The notes under the pieces: model-generated
The model's database searches: none
Told to the model about the DNA's origin: nothing
Seen by the model: the letters and a program-made list of their open reading frames with translations, nothing else
Shown here: positions 5,060-5,077 of the stretch, piece by piece
How positions within the stretch are numbered: the stretch's first letter is position 1
Layout of the letters: each line of letters opens with the position of its first letter
Assembly (NCBI GenBank): GCA_017417085.1
Contig: JAFPZV010000111.1
Location: 1 to 5,077 of the forward strand
Direction: 5' to 3'
DNA: 5,077 nt
Origin: Deltaproteobacteria bacterium
GTDB lineage: Bacteria > Desulfobacterota > Desulfuromonadia > Desulfuromonadales > JAAYDE01
Made by a program: the position numbers and the translations under genes

Positions 5060-5077
5060 TGGGGGATTCATTGTATG
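5060..5077 (+). other. Possible ribosome site and start codon of the next gene, cut by the window end
   Basis: TGGGGGA (5059-5066 region) is followed 8 bases later by ATG at 5075-5077, the last three bases of the window. The arrangement looks like the start of a downstream gene, but no codons beyond the ATG are visible, so nothing can be said about its product. The 115 bases between the VKOR stop and this ATG contain a T8 run (4962-4969), the inverted repeat described separately, and no other feature I can support. Confidence 0.4.

Noticed and set aside
1..5077. CRISPR arrays, tRNA genes, insertion sequences, attachment sites or direct-repeat arrays.
   Set aside because: Scanning by eye found no regularly spaced repeats, no cloverleaf-like sequence, no transposase-like frame and no terminal inverted repeats.

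Overview
This 5,077-bp window is GC-rich (about 60% by eye). It reads entirely on the + strand: one gene entering from the left, five complete genes, and a possible start codon at the extreme right edge. The mix of genes and the protein style suggest a Gram-negative anaerobe of the Desulfovibrio/Bilophila type (Desulfovibrionaceae). The mix is a nitronate-monooxygenase-like tail, a small carbon-nitrogen hydrolase, TlyA, a HIT protein, a RelA/SpoT-like protein and a VKOR-thioredoxin fusion. That placement is an inference, because nothing here is a phylogenetic marker I could score. No tRNA, rRNA, CRISPR array, insertion sequence or other mobile element is visible.

Layout. Bases 1-128 hold the last 41 codons of a probable nitronate monooxygenase, followed by a strong intrinsic terminator (165-206). 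A stand-alone nitrilase-superfamily amidase (275-1063) follows, then a GC-rich hairpin that may be a weaker terminator. tlyA (1149-1883) encodes an S4-domain rRNA 2'-O-methyltransferase with a complete K-D-K-E tetrad. A 146-base gap with promoter-like boxes and inverted repeats precedes a HIT-family nucleotide-binding protein (2030-2380). Next comes a 499-residue RelA/SpoT homologue (2459-3958). Its last bases overlap the first codon of a membrane VKOR-thioredoxin disulfide-forming enzyme (3955-4959) in an ATGA overlap. The last 118 bases are non-coding and contain a long imperfect inverted repeat just upstream of an SD-like sequence and an ATG that is cut by the window end.

How the genes fit together. 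The left half is ordinary housekeeping: amide hydrolysis and ribosome methylation. The right half (HIT, RelA/SpoT-like, VKOR-Trx) looks like one transcription unit, since I see no terminator between its members. Its centrepiece is the RelA/SpoT-like protein. It keeps an apparently complete HD (p)ppGpp-hydrolase site and a clear TGS domain, but its middle synthetase domain has lost the usual catalytic residues and its C-terminal regulatory region is missing. I predict a hydrolase-only or purely regulatory protein, translationally coupled to a periplasmic disulfide-generating system. The coupling is visible in the sequence. Any functional link between alarmone turnover and oxidative protein folding is speculation.
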